Below are positions 17,824 through 26,344 of a DNA stretch of 47,465 nucleotides, piece after piece. Origin of the DNA: an uncultured Muribaculaceae bacterium (GTDB taxonomy: Bacteria; Bacteroidota; Bacteroidia; Bacteroidales; Muribaculaceae); assembly GCA_947178505.1 (NCBI GenBank), contig CAMWYR010000014.1, forward strand, positions 1-47,465, in the 5' to 3' direction. Within the stretch, counting starts at the first letter, position 1; each line of letters opens with the position of its first letter. Under the pieces are notes generated by a model. That model searched no databases and had not been told where the DNA came from. It was given only the letters and a program-made list of their open reading frames with translations. A program made the position numbers and the translations under genes.

Positions 17824-17839
17824 GGTTCCGTCCGGAACC
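17824..17839. repeat. Perfect inverted repeat GGTTCCG-TC-CGGAACC
   Basis: Seven-base arms surround a 2-bp centre. The spacing is typical of an operator for a dimeric repressor more than of an RNA hairpin. Another repeat (ATATTC-TGAG-GAATAT, 17788-17803) lies 20 bp to the left. Confidence 0.6.
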
Positions 17840-18180
17840 ATCCGCATTTAAATCTATCTAATCATCGAGACACCCGGCTTCCTAACCTCTACTATCCGGA
17901 TGCCCCGTCACATTTCCATTTATTAACTTACAACCGGTAATTTGCGTCTTACTTAGATTCACCTTAATCCTAATTTTTATAAGTTAATTTCCACAACCTT
18001 TATCTTATTTTCTTTAATTTTACAGTTATTATTATTTAATACTTTCTTTTTGCCACAATTCCCCGTTTTTATTCCGATTTTGATTATATTTTTTAGCAAA
18101 GCGTCATACTTTACTTTATTTTTTACTCATTTCTTTCTTTAATTTCTATCATTGTTTTTATTAATTTTAATTTTCAATTG

Positions 18181-18211
18181 CAAAAATAAATAAAAATTTT
18201 TATCCACCAAA
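18181..18211 (-). promoter_or_regulatory. Possible leftward promoter in the non-coding region
   Basis: The minus strand has TTTG (18211-18208), 19 bp, then TATTTTTG (18188-18181), matching the Bacteroidota consensus. No gene follows within 800 bp to the left, so it would drive a non-coding RNA or be a chance match in very AT-rich DNA. Confidence 0.35.
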
Positions 18212-18255
18212 CAATTTGCTTAATTTTTTCTAAAAATTTTTATTTAATCCCTAAA

Positions 18256-18410
18256 GCCCTTCCCTTATGCTCATCACAATTCCCCGTCAGCCTTATATTA
18301 TCAATCTCACGACATGGGGATTCCGGCATAATTACCATTCAGGCCTGAAATACGTTATCCTTATATAAGGGCGAGACGCTATCAGGACGGTGTTCCTGCT
18401 CCGTCCTTTT
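18256..18410 (+). ncRNA. Candidate structured RNA or polA leader
   Basis: In this 155-bp segment, GCCCTT (18256-18261) or CCCTTAT (18262-18268) can pair with the late ATAAGGGC (18365-18372). TCCCC (18281-18285) can pair with GGGGA (18316-18320). The perfect palindrome TTCAGGCCTGAA (18338-18349) forms an internal hairpin, and the segment ends in a terminator-like stem with TTTT (18384-18410). This nested layout suggests a structured RNA, either free or as an attenuating leader of polA. I find no consensus promoter just upstream, so confidence is low. Confidence 0.25.
18384..18410 (+). terminator. Terminator/attenuator-like hairpin upstream of polA
   Basis: AGGACGG (18384-18390) and CCGTCCT (18401-18407) form a perfect 7-bp stem with a 10-nt loop, followed by TTT. 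It ends 30 bp before the polA ATG at 18441. An upstream Met at 18390 would lie inside this hairpin, which supports the later start for polA. Confidence 0.65.
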
Positions 18411-18440
18411 CTCCAAGTAAAACCTCACCTGCTATACGAT

Positions 18441-21269
18441 ATGAAAAAGCTCTTCCTGCTCGATGCCTATGCCCTCATTTTCCGGGCTTATTACGCACTT
18501 ATCAAAATGCCGCGAATCACTCAGACCGGATTCAACACGTCGGCCATATTCGGTTTTGTGAATACACTCGAAGAACTCCTCCGTAAGGAAAACCCCACAC
18601 ACATTGCCGTCTGCTTCGATCCGCAGGGTCCAACTTTCCGAAACGAAGCATACGAAGGCTACAAGGCCGAGCGGTCAGCCACACCCGAAGATATCAAACT
18701 TTCAATCCCTTTTATTAAGGAGATTGTAAAAGCCTACAATATACCCATCGTCGAAGTGGAGGGATTCGAGGCCGACGACGTAATCGGAACGCTCGCCAAG
18801 AAAGCCGAAAAGGAAGACTTCGTGACGTATATGATGACCCCCGACAAGGATTTCGGTCAGTTGGTGTCGCCATCAATCCTGCAATACAAGCCATCCTACC
18901 GCGGCCAGGACTTCGAACTCCGCGGCGAGAAGGAAGTATGCGAACGCTACGGTATCGAGCGCACCGAGCAGGTGATCGACCTGCTGGCACTGATGGGTGA
19001 TAAGATCGATAATATCCCCGGCTGCCCCGGCGTGGGCGAGAAGACAGCCGTAAAACTAATCTCCGATTTCGGAAATATCGACAATCTCCTCCGCAACACC
19101 GACTCCCTCAAGGGGGCCCTGAAGAAAAAAGTGGAGGAAAACAAGGAACAGATCGAATTCTCACGATTCCTGGCCACAATCCGCACCGACGCACCCGTCG
19201 AAATTACCCCCGACCAACTGAAGCGCCAACCCGTAGACCGCTCCAAGCTCTTCGCTATTTTCGACGAACTCGAATTCCGGTCGCTTGCCCGGCGCGTGGC
19301 GCGACGCCTCGATGAAGGCATAGGCACAGTGAGCCCTTCAGAATCGGCAAATGCCGACAAGACGGGCCACCGGCAAGACTCTCCGAGTCCGGCTGCTCCA
19401 TCTCTCTTCGACAACCTTGATTTAAATGAGGAACCGACGGCCTCCACCGCCACCCCGCCGCAGCAGATGGACATGGCCAACCTCGACTATGCAACAATCC
19501 GCGAAGGCAACGCTCTTGATGCACTCCAGCGCCGACTCCTGCCCGATGCCGACTGCGGCATATATCTCCTCGCCGACGGTGAGAACGACGCAACCTCCGA
19601 ATGGATAGGCACTGCCGTAGCGCTTCCCGACGGATACGCCCGCTTCATCCCCGCCGACTACGCCGAGGGCTCGGCAGCCATACTCGACCTGCTTGCCCGC
19701 GGAGATATACGCAAGGTGTCGGTCAATGCAAAGCGCGACTACGTAATCGCTGCCCGTCACCGCAATGACGATGCCGACGCACTGCGTAATTTCTATGACA
19801 TCTCACTGGCCCACTACCTTCTCCAGCCCGAAATGCGCCACACCCTCGAAGCCCTCGCTCCCACTTATCTCGGTGTCGAGGGCACCCCCTTCCCGAGTAA
19901 GACCACTACCTCACGGCGCGGAAAGAAATCCACACTCTCACTCGCCGCTGATATGGAAGAGATAGGACTCTGGGCTTGTCGTCAGGCAGATATGTCGCTC
20001 AGGCTCGCCCCCATCCTCGAGAAGGAAATTGAGACCCACGACTTCGGCCCGCTCCTGCGTGATGTGGAAATGCCCCTCGTCAGGGTGCTCGCCGATATGG
20101 AACTCACCGGAGTCAGGATCGACACCAAGGCCCTACGCCAGGCAGAGGAGGACATGATGAAGCGTCTCGAGGCCCTCGAAAAGGATATCTTCGCTCTCGC
20201 AGGAATGGAATTCAATGTCAGTTCGCCGGCAAAGGTCGGAGAAGTGCTTTTTGACGTACTCGCCCTCGACCCGAAGGCCAAGAAAACGAAGACCGGACAA
20301 TATTCCACCAGCGAGGATGTGCTCGAGAAACTGATGCCGAAGCATCCGATCGTAGCCAAGATAATGGAATACCGCGCGCTAAAGAAACTCCTCACCACCT
20401 ACCTCACGGCGCTGCCCGCTGCCATCAATCCGGCCACAGGACGCGTGCACACCAACTATAATCAGACCGTCACGGCCACCGGACGCCTCTCCTCCTCGGC
20501 ACCCAACCTGCAGAACATACCCGTGCGCGATGACGAGGGACGCGAGATACGCCGCGCCTTCATCGCCGAACCGGGTTGCCTGTTCCTTTCGGCCGATTAC
20601 TCTCAGATCGAACTCCGTCTCCTTGCCGATTTCAGCAACGACCCCATTATGATCGATGCCTTCCGACATGGAAAGGATATCCACGGAATCACGGCCTCCA
20701 AGATCTATCATAAGACCCTCGGGGAAGTGACCGAGAATGAGCGCAGGAATGCCAAGACCGCTAACTTCGGCATTGTCTACGGCATCTCTGCCTTCGGACT
20801 CTCCACCCGCCTCGGCATACCGCGGGGAGAGGCAAAGGACATTATCGATAACTATTTCGCGACCTTCCCCACCGTAAGAAAATATATGGCCGACAGCGTC
20901 GAGAAAGCCCGCGAACACGGATATGTGGAGACCCGTATGGGGCGCCGCCGTCTGCTCCCCGACATCAACAGCCGCAACCCGGTGGTGCGCGGTTATGCCG
21001 AGCGCAATGCCATCAACGCTCCCCTGCAGGGCACCGCCGCCGACATTATTAAGATTGCGATGATCCGCATCGCCGACGAGATCCGGGAGCGCGGTCTGAA
21101 GTCGAAAATGATAATGCAGGTACACGACGAACTCAACTTCAACGTGCCCGAAAATGAAGTGGGCATCATGCAGGAACTCGTGAGCCGCCGGATGCAGGAA
21201 GCCTACAGCGGCAAGGTCGTGCTCACCGCCTCCTCGGGCGTAGCCACCAACTGGCTCGACGCCCACTGA
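18441..21269 (+). CDS. polA: DNA polymerase I, probably lacking proofreading
   Basis: I start at 18441 (MKKLFLLDAYALIFRAYYA), giving 942 aa, which is normal for family A. The 5'-3' exonuclease domain spans 1-290, with the D8, FEADD (109-113) and TPDKDFGQL (133-141) motifs. The polymerase domain spans about 540-942, with motif A SADYSQIELR (D719), motif B RRNAKTANFGIVYG (768-781) and motif C QVHDE (D896). The middle 3'-5' exonuclease domain (about 350-525) keeps N429 and D433 of motif II. Motif I, normally DxE, reads YLLADG (375-380), and motif III, normally YxxxD, reads WACRQ. The metal ligands therefore appear lost. The role is Okazaki fragment processing and gap filling in repair. Confidence 0.95.
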   Translation: MKKLFLLDAYALIFRAYYALIKMPRITQTGFNTSAIFGFVNTLEELLRKENPTHIAVCFDPQGPTFRNEAYEGYKAERSATPEDIKLSIPFIKEIVKAYNIPIVEVEGFEADDVIGTLAKKAEKEDFVTYMMTPDKDFGQLVSPSILQYKPSYRGQDFELRGEKEVCERYGIERTEQVIDLLALMGDKIDNIPGCPGVGEKTAVKLISDFGNIDNLLRNTDSLKGALKKKVEENKEQIEFSRFLATIRTDAPVEITPDQLKRQPVDRSKLFAIFDELEFRSLARRVARRLDEGIGTVSPSESANADKTGHRQDSPSPAAPSLFDNLDLNEEPTASTATPPQQMDMANLDYATIREGNALDALQRRLLPDADCGIYLLADGENDATSEWIGTAVALPDGYARFIPADYAEGSAAILDLLARGDIRKVSVNAKRDYVIAARHRNDDADALRNFYDISLAHYLLQPEMRHTLEALAPTYLGVEGTPFPSKTTTSRRGKKSTLSLAADMEEIGLWACRQADMSLRLAPILEKEIETHDFGPLLRDVEMPLVRVLADMELTGVRIDTKALRQAEEDMMKRLEALEKDIFALAGMEFNVSSPAKVGEVLFDVLALDPKAKKTKTGQYSTSEDVLEKLMPKHPIVAKIMEYRALKKLLTTYLTALPAAINPATGRVHTNYNQTVTATGRLSSSAPNLQNIPVRDDEGREIRRAFIAEPGCLFLSADYSQIELRLLADFSNDPIMIDAFRHGKDIHGITASKIYHKTLGEVTENERRNAKTANFGIVYGISAFGLSTRLGIPRGEAKDIIDNYFATFPTVRKYMADSVEKAREHGYVETRMGRRRLLPDINSRNPVVRGYAERNAINAPLQGTAADIIKIAMIRIADEIRERGLKSKMIMQVHDELNFNVPENEVGIMQELVSRRMQEAYSGKVVLTASSGVATNWLDAH

Positions 21270-21373
21270 TACGCCCGCACATATCCCATAACCCATACCG
21301 CCGCGGAAGTCAATCACACGACTTCCGTGGCGCATTTTTTTACACTCCACTCCCCTCGGAGAGGCTCCGCAAC

Positions 21374-21449
21374 TGTTGAAAAGTTGTTGATAAAGGGGGT
21401 ATTTTCTGTTGAAAACCCTGTTGAAAAGGCGTTCAAATCTTCTTGATAA
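21374..21449 (-). repeat. Phased array of five DnaA-box-like 9-mers
   Basis: TGTTGAAAA or TGTTGATAA-type 9-mers start at 21374, 21385, 21407, 21419 and 21441, all in the same orientation. The steps are 11, 22, 12 and 22 bp, that is, one or two helical turns. Such phasing places bound proteins on one face of the DNA and is unlikely by chance. Confidence 0.7.
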
Positions 21450-21615
21450 CAAAATCGCTGAAAGTTTGCAGATATGCATAATTCACTTATACATAGAGTT
21501 CTTGAGATACGCAAGAGAAAATTTTCGAATAGTGAGGCCTAATTATTTACCCTATTTCGACAGCCGGAGGGCCTGTTTTCGACAGATTTTATAGAGCATT
21601 GTGGAGGAAATTTAT

Positions 21616-21623
21616 TAACTTTG
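21616..21623 (+). promoter_or_regulatory. -7 promoter element inside the candidate origin
   Basis: TAACTTTG matches TAnnTTTG and lies 218 bp upstream of the nadA ATG. The only -33-like TTG nearby is 14 bp upstream, so spacing is poor. It overlaps the approach to the TTATCAACA box at 21627, so DnaA binding could affect it. Confidence 0.35.
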
Positions 21624-21840
21624 CAGTTATCAACAGCGTGTAGACAAAGCATGCCATCAGCGTGATTTTCAACCATGATTAATGTTGACAACTGTAGATA
21701 ACCGGGTTCAAAAATTCAATAACTCAAAAATCCAAATTTAGGGACGGAAAGTTATTAGGGGTTATCAACAGGCTATATTGTTGTTGATGTTTATTTTTTT
21801 ATAATTTATAATTTTTTAAACTCATAATAAAAAAATTAAA

Positions 21841-22779
21841 ATGGACACCGATTTGACCACGCTCAAAGAAGAAATCGCATGCCTGAAGAAGGAGAAAAAC
21901 GCGTTGGTGATGGCTCACTATTACCAACGCGACGAGATCCAGGAAATAGCAGATTTCATCGGCGACTCCCTGGCGCTTGCGCAGAAGGCAGCCGCCACGG
22001 ATGCGGATATCATAGTGATGTGCGGTGTGCACTTCATGGGTGAGACCGCCAAGATACTCTGTCCCGGCAAGAAGGTGCTCGTGCCCGACATGTCCGCCGG
22101 ATGCTCGCTTGCTGACAGTTGCGATGCTGAGGAGTTCGCCCGCTTCGTGGAGACCCGTCCCGACTACACGGTGGTGAGCTACGTCAACACCTCCGCAGCC
22201 GTAAAGGCCCACACCGATATAGTGGTCACATCGGGCAATGCCCGCAAGATTATAGAGTCGCTTCCAGAGGATGAGAAAATCATTTTCGGCCCCGATAAGA
22301 ATCTGGGTGGCTACATCAACAGCGTGACCGGCCGCGACATGATTCTCTGGCCCGGCGCCTGCCATGTGCACGACCGCTTCTCGCTCGAAAAAATCAAGGC
22401 CATGAAGGAGGCTCATCCCGGCGCGAAGATTCTCGTGCATCCCGAGTGCCGCAAGCCGCTGCAGCTGATCGCCGACAAGGTGGGCTCGACGGCAGCCCTT
22501 CTGGAATTTGCCGCCGCAGACGAGGCCGGGGAATATATCGTTGTCACCGAGAGCGGAATTCTTTTCGAGATGCGCCGCAAGTGTCCGGAAAAGACATTCC
22601 TCGCAGCGCCGGCAGAAGATTCGGAGTGCCAGTGCAACGAATGCGACTATATGAAACTCAATACTCTTGAGAAAGTGGCAGCCTGTCTGCGAGATGAGCA
22701 GCCTGAGATTATAGTCGATGAAGAGATCGCGGCCAAGGCAATCCGCCCCATCCGAAGGATGCTTGAGCTTTCCAGGTAA
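21841..22779 (+). CDS. nadA: Quinolinate synthase A
   Basis: This 312-aa protein condenses iminoaspartate (made by NadB) with dihydroxyacetone phosphate to quinolinate, the first committed ring of NAD synthesis. It uses a [4Fe-4S] cluster. The likely ligands are C61 (MCGVHFMGET), C174 (WPGACHVHDRF) and C268 (CNECDYMKLNT). The opening AHYYQRDEIQ motif is typical. A 28-bp gap leads to the RNA methyltransferase gene. nadB lies 3.5 kb downstream, beyond that gene and the sensor gene, rather than next to it. Starting at 21841 gives the full family length. Confidence 0.96.
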   Translation: MDTDLTTLKEEIACLKKEKNALVMAHYYQRDEIQEIADFIGDSLALAQKAAATDADIIVMCGVHFMGETAKILCPGKKVLVPDMSAGCSLADSCDAEEFARFVETRPDYTVVSYVNTSAAVKAHTDIVVTSGNARKIIESLPEDEKIIFGPDKNLGGYINSVTGRDMILWPGACHVHDRFSLEKIKAMKEAHPGAKILVHPECRKPLQLIADKVGSTAALLEFAAADEAGEYIVVTESGILFEMRRKCPEKTFLAAPAEDSECQCNECDYMKLNTLEKVAACLRDEQPEIIVDEEIAAKAIRPIRRMLELSR

Positions 22780-22807
22780 CCTTACGCGGAATAGCTAAAA
22801 TATTTCT

Positions 22808-23353
22808 ATGGAATCAGCAGATCGCACAAAAAAAAATATAGTTGAGCTCACGCGATGCACCGCGGCGGAGTATCGGGCGATGAAGAAACTGCCGCTCATC
22901 GTGGTGGTCGACAACGTGCGCTCGATGCATAACGTAGGTTCACTTTTCCGCACGTCGGATGCTTTCCGGGTGTCGCGGCTGATCCTCGGAGGCATTTCGG
23001 GCTGTCCGCCCCACGCTGAGATTTCAAAGACTGCTCTCGGCGCTGAGGAGTCGGTGGCCTGGGAGCATACAGATGATGTGCTGGCCTGCGTGGAGCAGCT
23101 GCAAAGCGACGGCTGGACCATCTGCGTGCTTGAACAGACCCACGGCAGCATCCCGCTGCAGACCTATGCAGCGCCTGATGAGCATAAGTTGGTGCTTGTC
23201 GTCGGCAACGAGGTGAAGGGTGTTGATCAGCGGATAGTCGATATTGCCGATCATGTGCTCGAGATTCCACAGGAAGGCACCAAACATTCGCTCAATGTAG
23301 CCGCCTCGGGCGCTATCGCACTATTCCATCTCTATCTTCTACTCTCCACCTGA
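22808..23353 (+). CDS. SpoU/TrmH-family RNA 2'-O-methyltransferase
   Basis: This 181-aa single-domain SPOUT enzyme has the knotted SAM site in its three motifs: DNVRSMHNVGSLFRTSD (motif 1, about 38-54), VVGNEVKGVDQ (motif 2, about 137-147) and EIPQEGTKHSLNVAASGAI (motif 3, about 157-175). It would methylate the 2'-hydroxyl of a tRNA or rRNA nucleotide. It lacks the extra N-terminal substrate-binding domain of RlmB. The exact target (tRNA position 18 or 34, or rRNA) cannot be read. It is 28 bp after nadA and probably co-transcribed with it. Confidence 0.9.
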   Translation: MESADRTKKNIVELTRCTAAEYRAMKKLPLIVVVDNVRSMHNVGSLFRTSDAFRVSRLILGGISGCPPHAEISKTALGAEESVAWEHTDDVLACVEQLQSDGWTICVLEQTHGSIPLQTYAAPDEHKLVLVVGNEVKGVDQRIVDIADHVLEIPQEGTKHSLNVAASGAIALFHLYLLLST

Positions 23354-23446
23354 ACTGCTTCCCTCGACCACTTCCTGAAAAGACTCGTAGAGCGTTTCCG
23401 ATTCCTGTTACCTTGTTTATTTTGCAATCCTTAGAACCATCAGCCA

Positions 23447-26236
23447 ATGAAACTCTGTAAATATCTTATATATGCCGCATCGGCACTGCTTCTATGCAGC
23501 GGAGGATGCCGAAAGAAGCCTGTTATAAAGATTGGCGTCGCGCAATGTTCTGACGATGACTGGCGTCAGAAGATGAATGATGAGATCAACCGCGAGGCAA
23601 TCTATAATAATGTTGAGGTTGAGATCCGTTCGGCCGACGATACGAACGAAAAGCAGATATCCGACCTTCGTTATTTTGCCGCTAATGACTTTGATATAAT
23701 ACTGGTGGCTCCCAATGAGGCGGAGGCCATCACGCCGACGATTGATTCGATAATGGGGCGCGGCATACCGGTGGTCGTGTTCGACCGTTCGGTGACGTCG
23801 GATAATTATACTGCCTTTCAGGGCGCCGATAATGACAGCATCGGTGCGCAGGTGGCGTCATATATCCATCATCTCCCCGTGGAGCGGAAGCAAGTGGTCG
23901 AACTATTGGGAAATCCGGCATCGACACCGGCGCAGGGACGCCATGACGGATATATGAAGAGGGTGAAGGATTTCGATGATGTTGAGCCGGTGGGATCCGC
24001 TATCGGCAACTGGACCTACGAAGAGGCCCTTCCTCTCATGGATTCGCTGTTCACCACATTCCCGGAAGCCAACGTCGTCTATGCGCACAACGACCGTATG
24101 GCCCTTGCGGCCCGTGAGGCAGCCGACCGCGCCGGCCGCGCGATGTACGTTATAGGTGTTGATGGTGCGCCTACGATCGGCATGAAGGCTGTGGCCGAAG
24201 GAGACCTGACGGCCTCATTCATCTACCCTACCGCCGGCCATCAGCTCGTGCGCACGGCCCTTGATATTCTCAACGGCCGCGATTATGTGAAGCATAATGA
24301 GATCGACGGCGCCTCGCCCATCGATGAATCCAACGCTGCAATACTCCTCCAGCAGGCGCGCAACCTCAGCGAGGAGACTGCAAATATGGTGAATCTTAAA
24401 TCGCAGATCGACCAATACTGGCGGGTGCATAATATCCAGACCGTCTTTCTTTATTCGCTTGCCGTTCTCCTTCTGCTTCTCTTCATTATCTTCGCGCTCT
24501 TCCTTCGCGCTTTCTGGGGCAAGCAGAAACAGGAGAAACTCCTTATAGAGAAGAATCATGAACTTGAGGTGCAGCGCGACAATGAGGTGCAGCTTAATGC
24601 TCAGCTGCAGCAGGCTACGCAGGCCAAGCTGATGTTCTTCACCAACGTCTCCCATGACCTCCGCACGCCTCTGACGCTTATCGCCGAGCCGGTGAAGCAG
24701 CTGTTGCATGCCGGAGGGCTCACTCCCGCAGAGCGCTCGCTCGCCACGCTTGCCCATAAGAATGTGAGAATCCTTCAGAGGCTCATCAACCAAGTGCTCG
24801 ACTTCCGCAAATATGAGAGCGGACATCTTCATTTCAATCCCACGGAGGTGAGCATCGGTCAGCTTTTCAATGATTGGACCGATGCATTCCGCACTGTTGC
24901 CCGGGCACGCCACATGAAGCTGAATCTTGATAATACAATTCCGGCCGACGTGCATATCGGCCTGGATGTGGAGAAGATTGAGCGTGTATATTTCAATCTG
25001 CTCTCCAATGCCTTCAAGTACACTCCCGATAACGGCCGCATCGATGTGAAGACATTGATTGCCGGTGAAAATCTGGAGATATCGGTCGCCGATAACGGAC
25101 GAGGGATATCTGAGGAGGATCTAGGCAACATATTTGACCGCTTTTTCCAGACCGAGAAGGTGCATCCCACCGGTTCGGGCATCGGCTTGTCGCTGGCGAA
25201 GGCGTTCGTTGAGATGCACGGGGGCACGATCTCGGTTGAGTCGGAGCCCGGGAAGGGTTCCTGCTTCATCGTGCGCGTGCCGGTGATTCACGTTGCGGCC
25301 GCGCCGGAAGTAGTAAAGGGGAATATTACGGATGCCGATGTTAGCCTGGAGCTCAACCGCATCGAGCGCGATGAGCTTGCTGCTCCTCAGCCCCAGCCGG
25401 CGGCCGACGGAGAGGATGCGCGTCCGCTCCTTCTTGTCATCGACGACAATGCCGATATCCAGGCGCTCATAGGCGCGCTGCTGGCGGATCAGTACCGTAT
25501 TCTTACGGCGCCTAACGGCGCGGAGGGTGTCAGGATGGCTGCCAAGTATGTGCCTGATCTGATCATCTGCGATGTAATGATGCCGGTAATGGATGGGCTT
25601 GAATGTTGCCGCCGCATAAAGTCGGAGGTGTCGACATCGCATGTGCCCGTGCTTATGCTGACCGCCTGCTCGATGGATGAGCAGCGCGTGCAGGGCTATG
25701 AGTCGGGGGCCGACGGCTACGTGTCGAAACCTTTCAATAATGAAGTGCTGAGGGCAAGGTGTGCGAGCCTGATAGCCAATCGGCGCCGTATCCTCGACCT
25801 TTACCGGACGACGGCTGTTTCGGCTGCCCCGCAGGCTGCCGCCGCAGAGTCCGTGACGCCCACAGAGGCCCACGCTTCCTCCCCGCGTCCGCTTCCGATC
25901 GGGGAAATTGACAATGAATTCTATAACCGCTTCCTTGAAATTCTTCATCAGCGTCTCAGTGATTCTGAAATCAATGTCGATGCGCTTGCCGCCGAGATGG
26001 GGCTCGGACGCTCGCAGTTCTACCGCAAGATAAAGGCCCTCACCAACTTCTCGCCCGTCGAACTTATCCGTAACGTCCGCCTGAAGGAGGCCCGCCATAT
26101 GCTGCTCACGACAGAGATGTCGGTTTCCGAGATTGCGTACGGCGTAGGCTTCTCTACTCCCGCTTACTTCACCAAATGCTATCGGGAGACTTTCGGAGAG
26201 ACGCCCTCAGACACCCGCAATAAGCTCGTGAAATAA
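23447..26236 (+). CDS. Hybrid two-component sensor-regulator with periplasmic sugar-binding domain (BT1754-like)
   Basis: This 929-aa one-protein signalling system has a signal sequence with a possible lipobox (SGGC, Cys21). A type I periplasmic-binding-protein domain (about 27-310) follows, then a TM helix (about 333-354) and a short coiled coil. The HisKA domain has H403 in FFTNVSHDLRTPL and is followed by HATPase_c (about 505-612; NAFKYTP, DNGRGI, GSGIGLSLAK). The receiver (about 658-775) has phospho-acceptor D709 and K761, and an AraC-type DNA-binding domain (about 825-929) ends the protein. Most hybrid sensors carry two-bladed propeller domains; the PBP type is that of BT1754, which binds fructose and controls the levan locus. 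It is therefore the likely regulator of the fructan genes at 0.6-13.8 kb. It sits apart from them, between nadA-trmH and nadB. Confidence 0.93.
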   Translation: MKLCKYLIYAASALLLCSGGCRKKPVIKIGVAQCSDDDWRQKMNDEINREAIYNNVEVEIRSADDTNEKQISDLRYFAANDFDIILVAPNEAEAITPTIDSIMGRGIPVVVFDRSVTSDNYTAFQGADNDSIGAQVASYIHHLPVERKQVVELLGNPASTPAQGRHDGYMKRVKDFDDVEPVGSAIGNWTYEEALPLMDSLFTTFPEANVVYAHNDRMALAAREAADRAGRAMYVIGVDGAPTIGMKAVAEGDLTASFIYPTAGHQLVRTALDILNGRDYVKHNEIDGASPIDESNAAILLQQARNLSEETANMVNLKSQIDQYWRVHNIQTVFLYSLAVLLLLLFIIFALFLRAFWGKQKQEKLLIEKNHELEVQRDNEVQLNAQLQQATQAKLMFFTNVSHDLRTPLTLIAEPVKQLLHAGGLTPAERSLATLAHKNVRILQRLINQVLDFRKYESGHLHFNPTEVSIGQLFNDWTDAFRTVARARHMKLNLDNTIPADVHIGLDVEKIERVYFNLLSNAFKYTPDNGRIDVKTLIAGENLEISVADNGRGISEEDLGNIFDRFFQTEKVHPTGSGIGLSLAKAFVEMHGGTISVESEPGKGSCFIVRVPVIHVAAAPEVVKGNITDADVSLELNRIERDELAAPQPQPAADGEDARPLLLVIDDNADIQALIGALLADQYRILTAPNGAEGVRMAAKYVPDLIICDVMMPVMDGLECCRRIKSEVSTSHVPVLMLTACSMDEQRVQGYESGADGYVSKPFNNEVLRARCASLIANRRRILDLYRTTAVSAAPQAAAAESVTPTEAHASSPRPLPIGEIDNEFYNRFLEILHQRLSDSEINVDALAAEMGLGRSQFYRKIKALTNFSPVELIRNVRLKEARHMLLTTEMSVSEIAYGVGFSTPAYFTKCYRETFGETPSDTRNKLVK

Positions 26237-26278
26237 AAATTTAGTCGGATTTTGCGGGCGAGTTGCTGCATTTTTCGC

Positions 26279-26286
26279 TAAATTTG
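26279..26286 (+). promoter_or_regulatory. -7 promoter element of the nadB operon
   Basis: TAAATTTG matches TAnnTTTG 58 bp before the nadB ATG. The nearest TTTG (26251-26254) is 24 bp upstream, slightly too far, so the match is partial. It is placed correctly to drive nadB, the S41 protease gene and mfd. Confidence 0.5.
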
Positions 26287-26344
26287 CAGTCGGAAAGGCT
26301 TTCTGTCTGTCAGAGAGGCTTTTTATCGGAAACTATCTATTGTC

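Larger units (their letters stand above)
17331..18383. other. AT-rich non-coding region packed with inverted repeats
   Basis: No convincing coding frame exists here on either strand apart from the small minus-strand peptide at its left edge. The DNA is much more AT-rich than its neighbours, especially 17940-18250. It holds several perfect inverted repeats: 17480-17509, 17564-17577, 17727-17757, 17788-17803, 17824-17839, 18338-18349 and 18359-18370. I see no tRNA, and no RNase P, tmRNA or SRP RNA signature that I know. One minus-strand promoter match is at 18181-18211. The region may encode small RNAs or be a decayed segment. Confidence 0.6.
21374..21840. other. Candidate chromosomal replication origin (oriC)
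   Basis: The 570-bp gap between polA and nadA has no gene. It carries three exact TTATCAACA 9-mers, which are one base off the classical DnaA box TTATNCACA, at 21385-21393 (minus), 21627-21635 (plus) and 21762-21770 (plus). Near matches include TGTTGAAAA at 21374, 21407 and 21419, TCTTGATAA at 21441, TGTTGACAA at 21683 and TGTAGATAA at 21693. An almost pure A/T tract (about 21790-21840) could be the unwinding element. The box clusters, AT-rich tract and intergenic position are the standard oriC features. dnaA itself is not in the window, but in Bacteroidota it need not be adjacent. Confidence 0.55.

Noticed and set aside
18390..18440. Earlier in-frame Met for polA
   Set aside because: It lies inside a terminator-like hairpin and adds 17 residues before the conserved polymerase I N-terminus.
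20379..21479. Long minus-strand open frame (366 codons) across the polA 3' end
   Set aside because: It is the antisense shadow of the polymerase domain. Its composition (Gly, His and Arg rich, no domain) is that of a complementary frame, and polA is certain.
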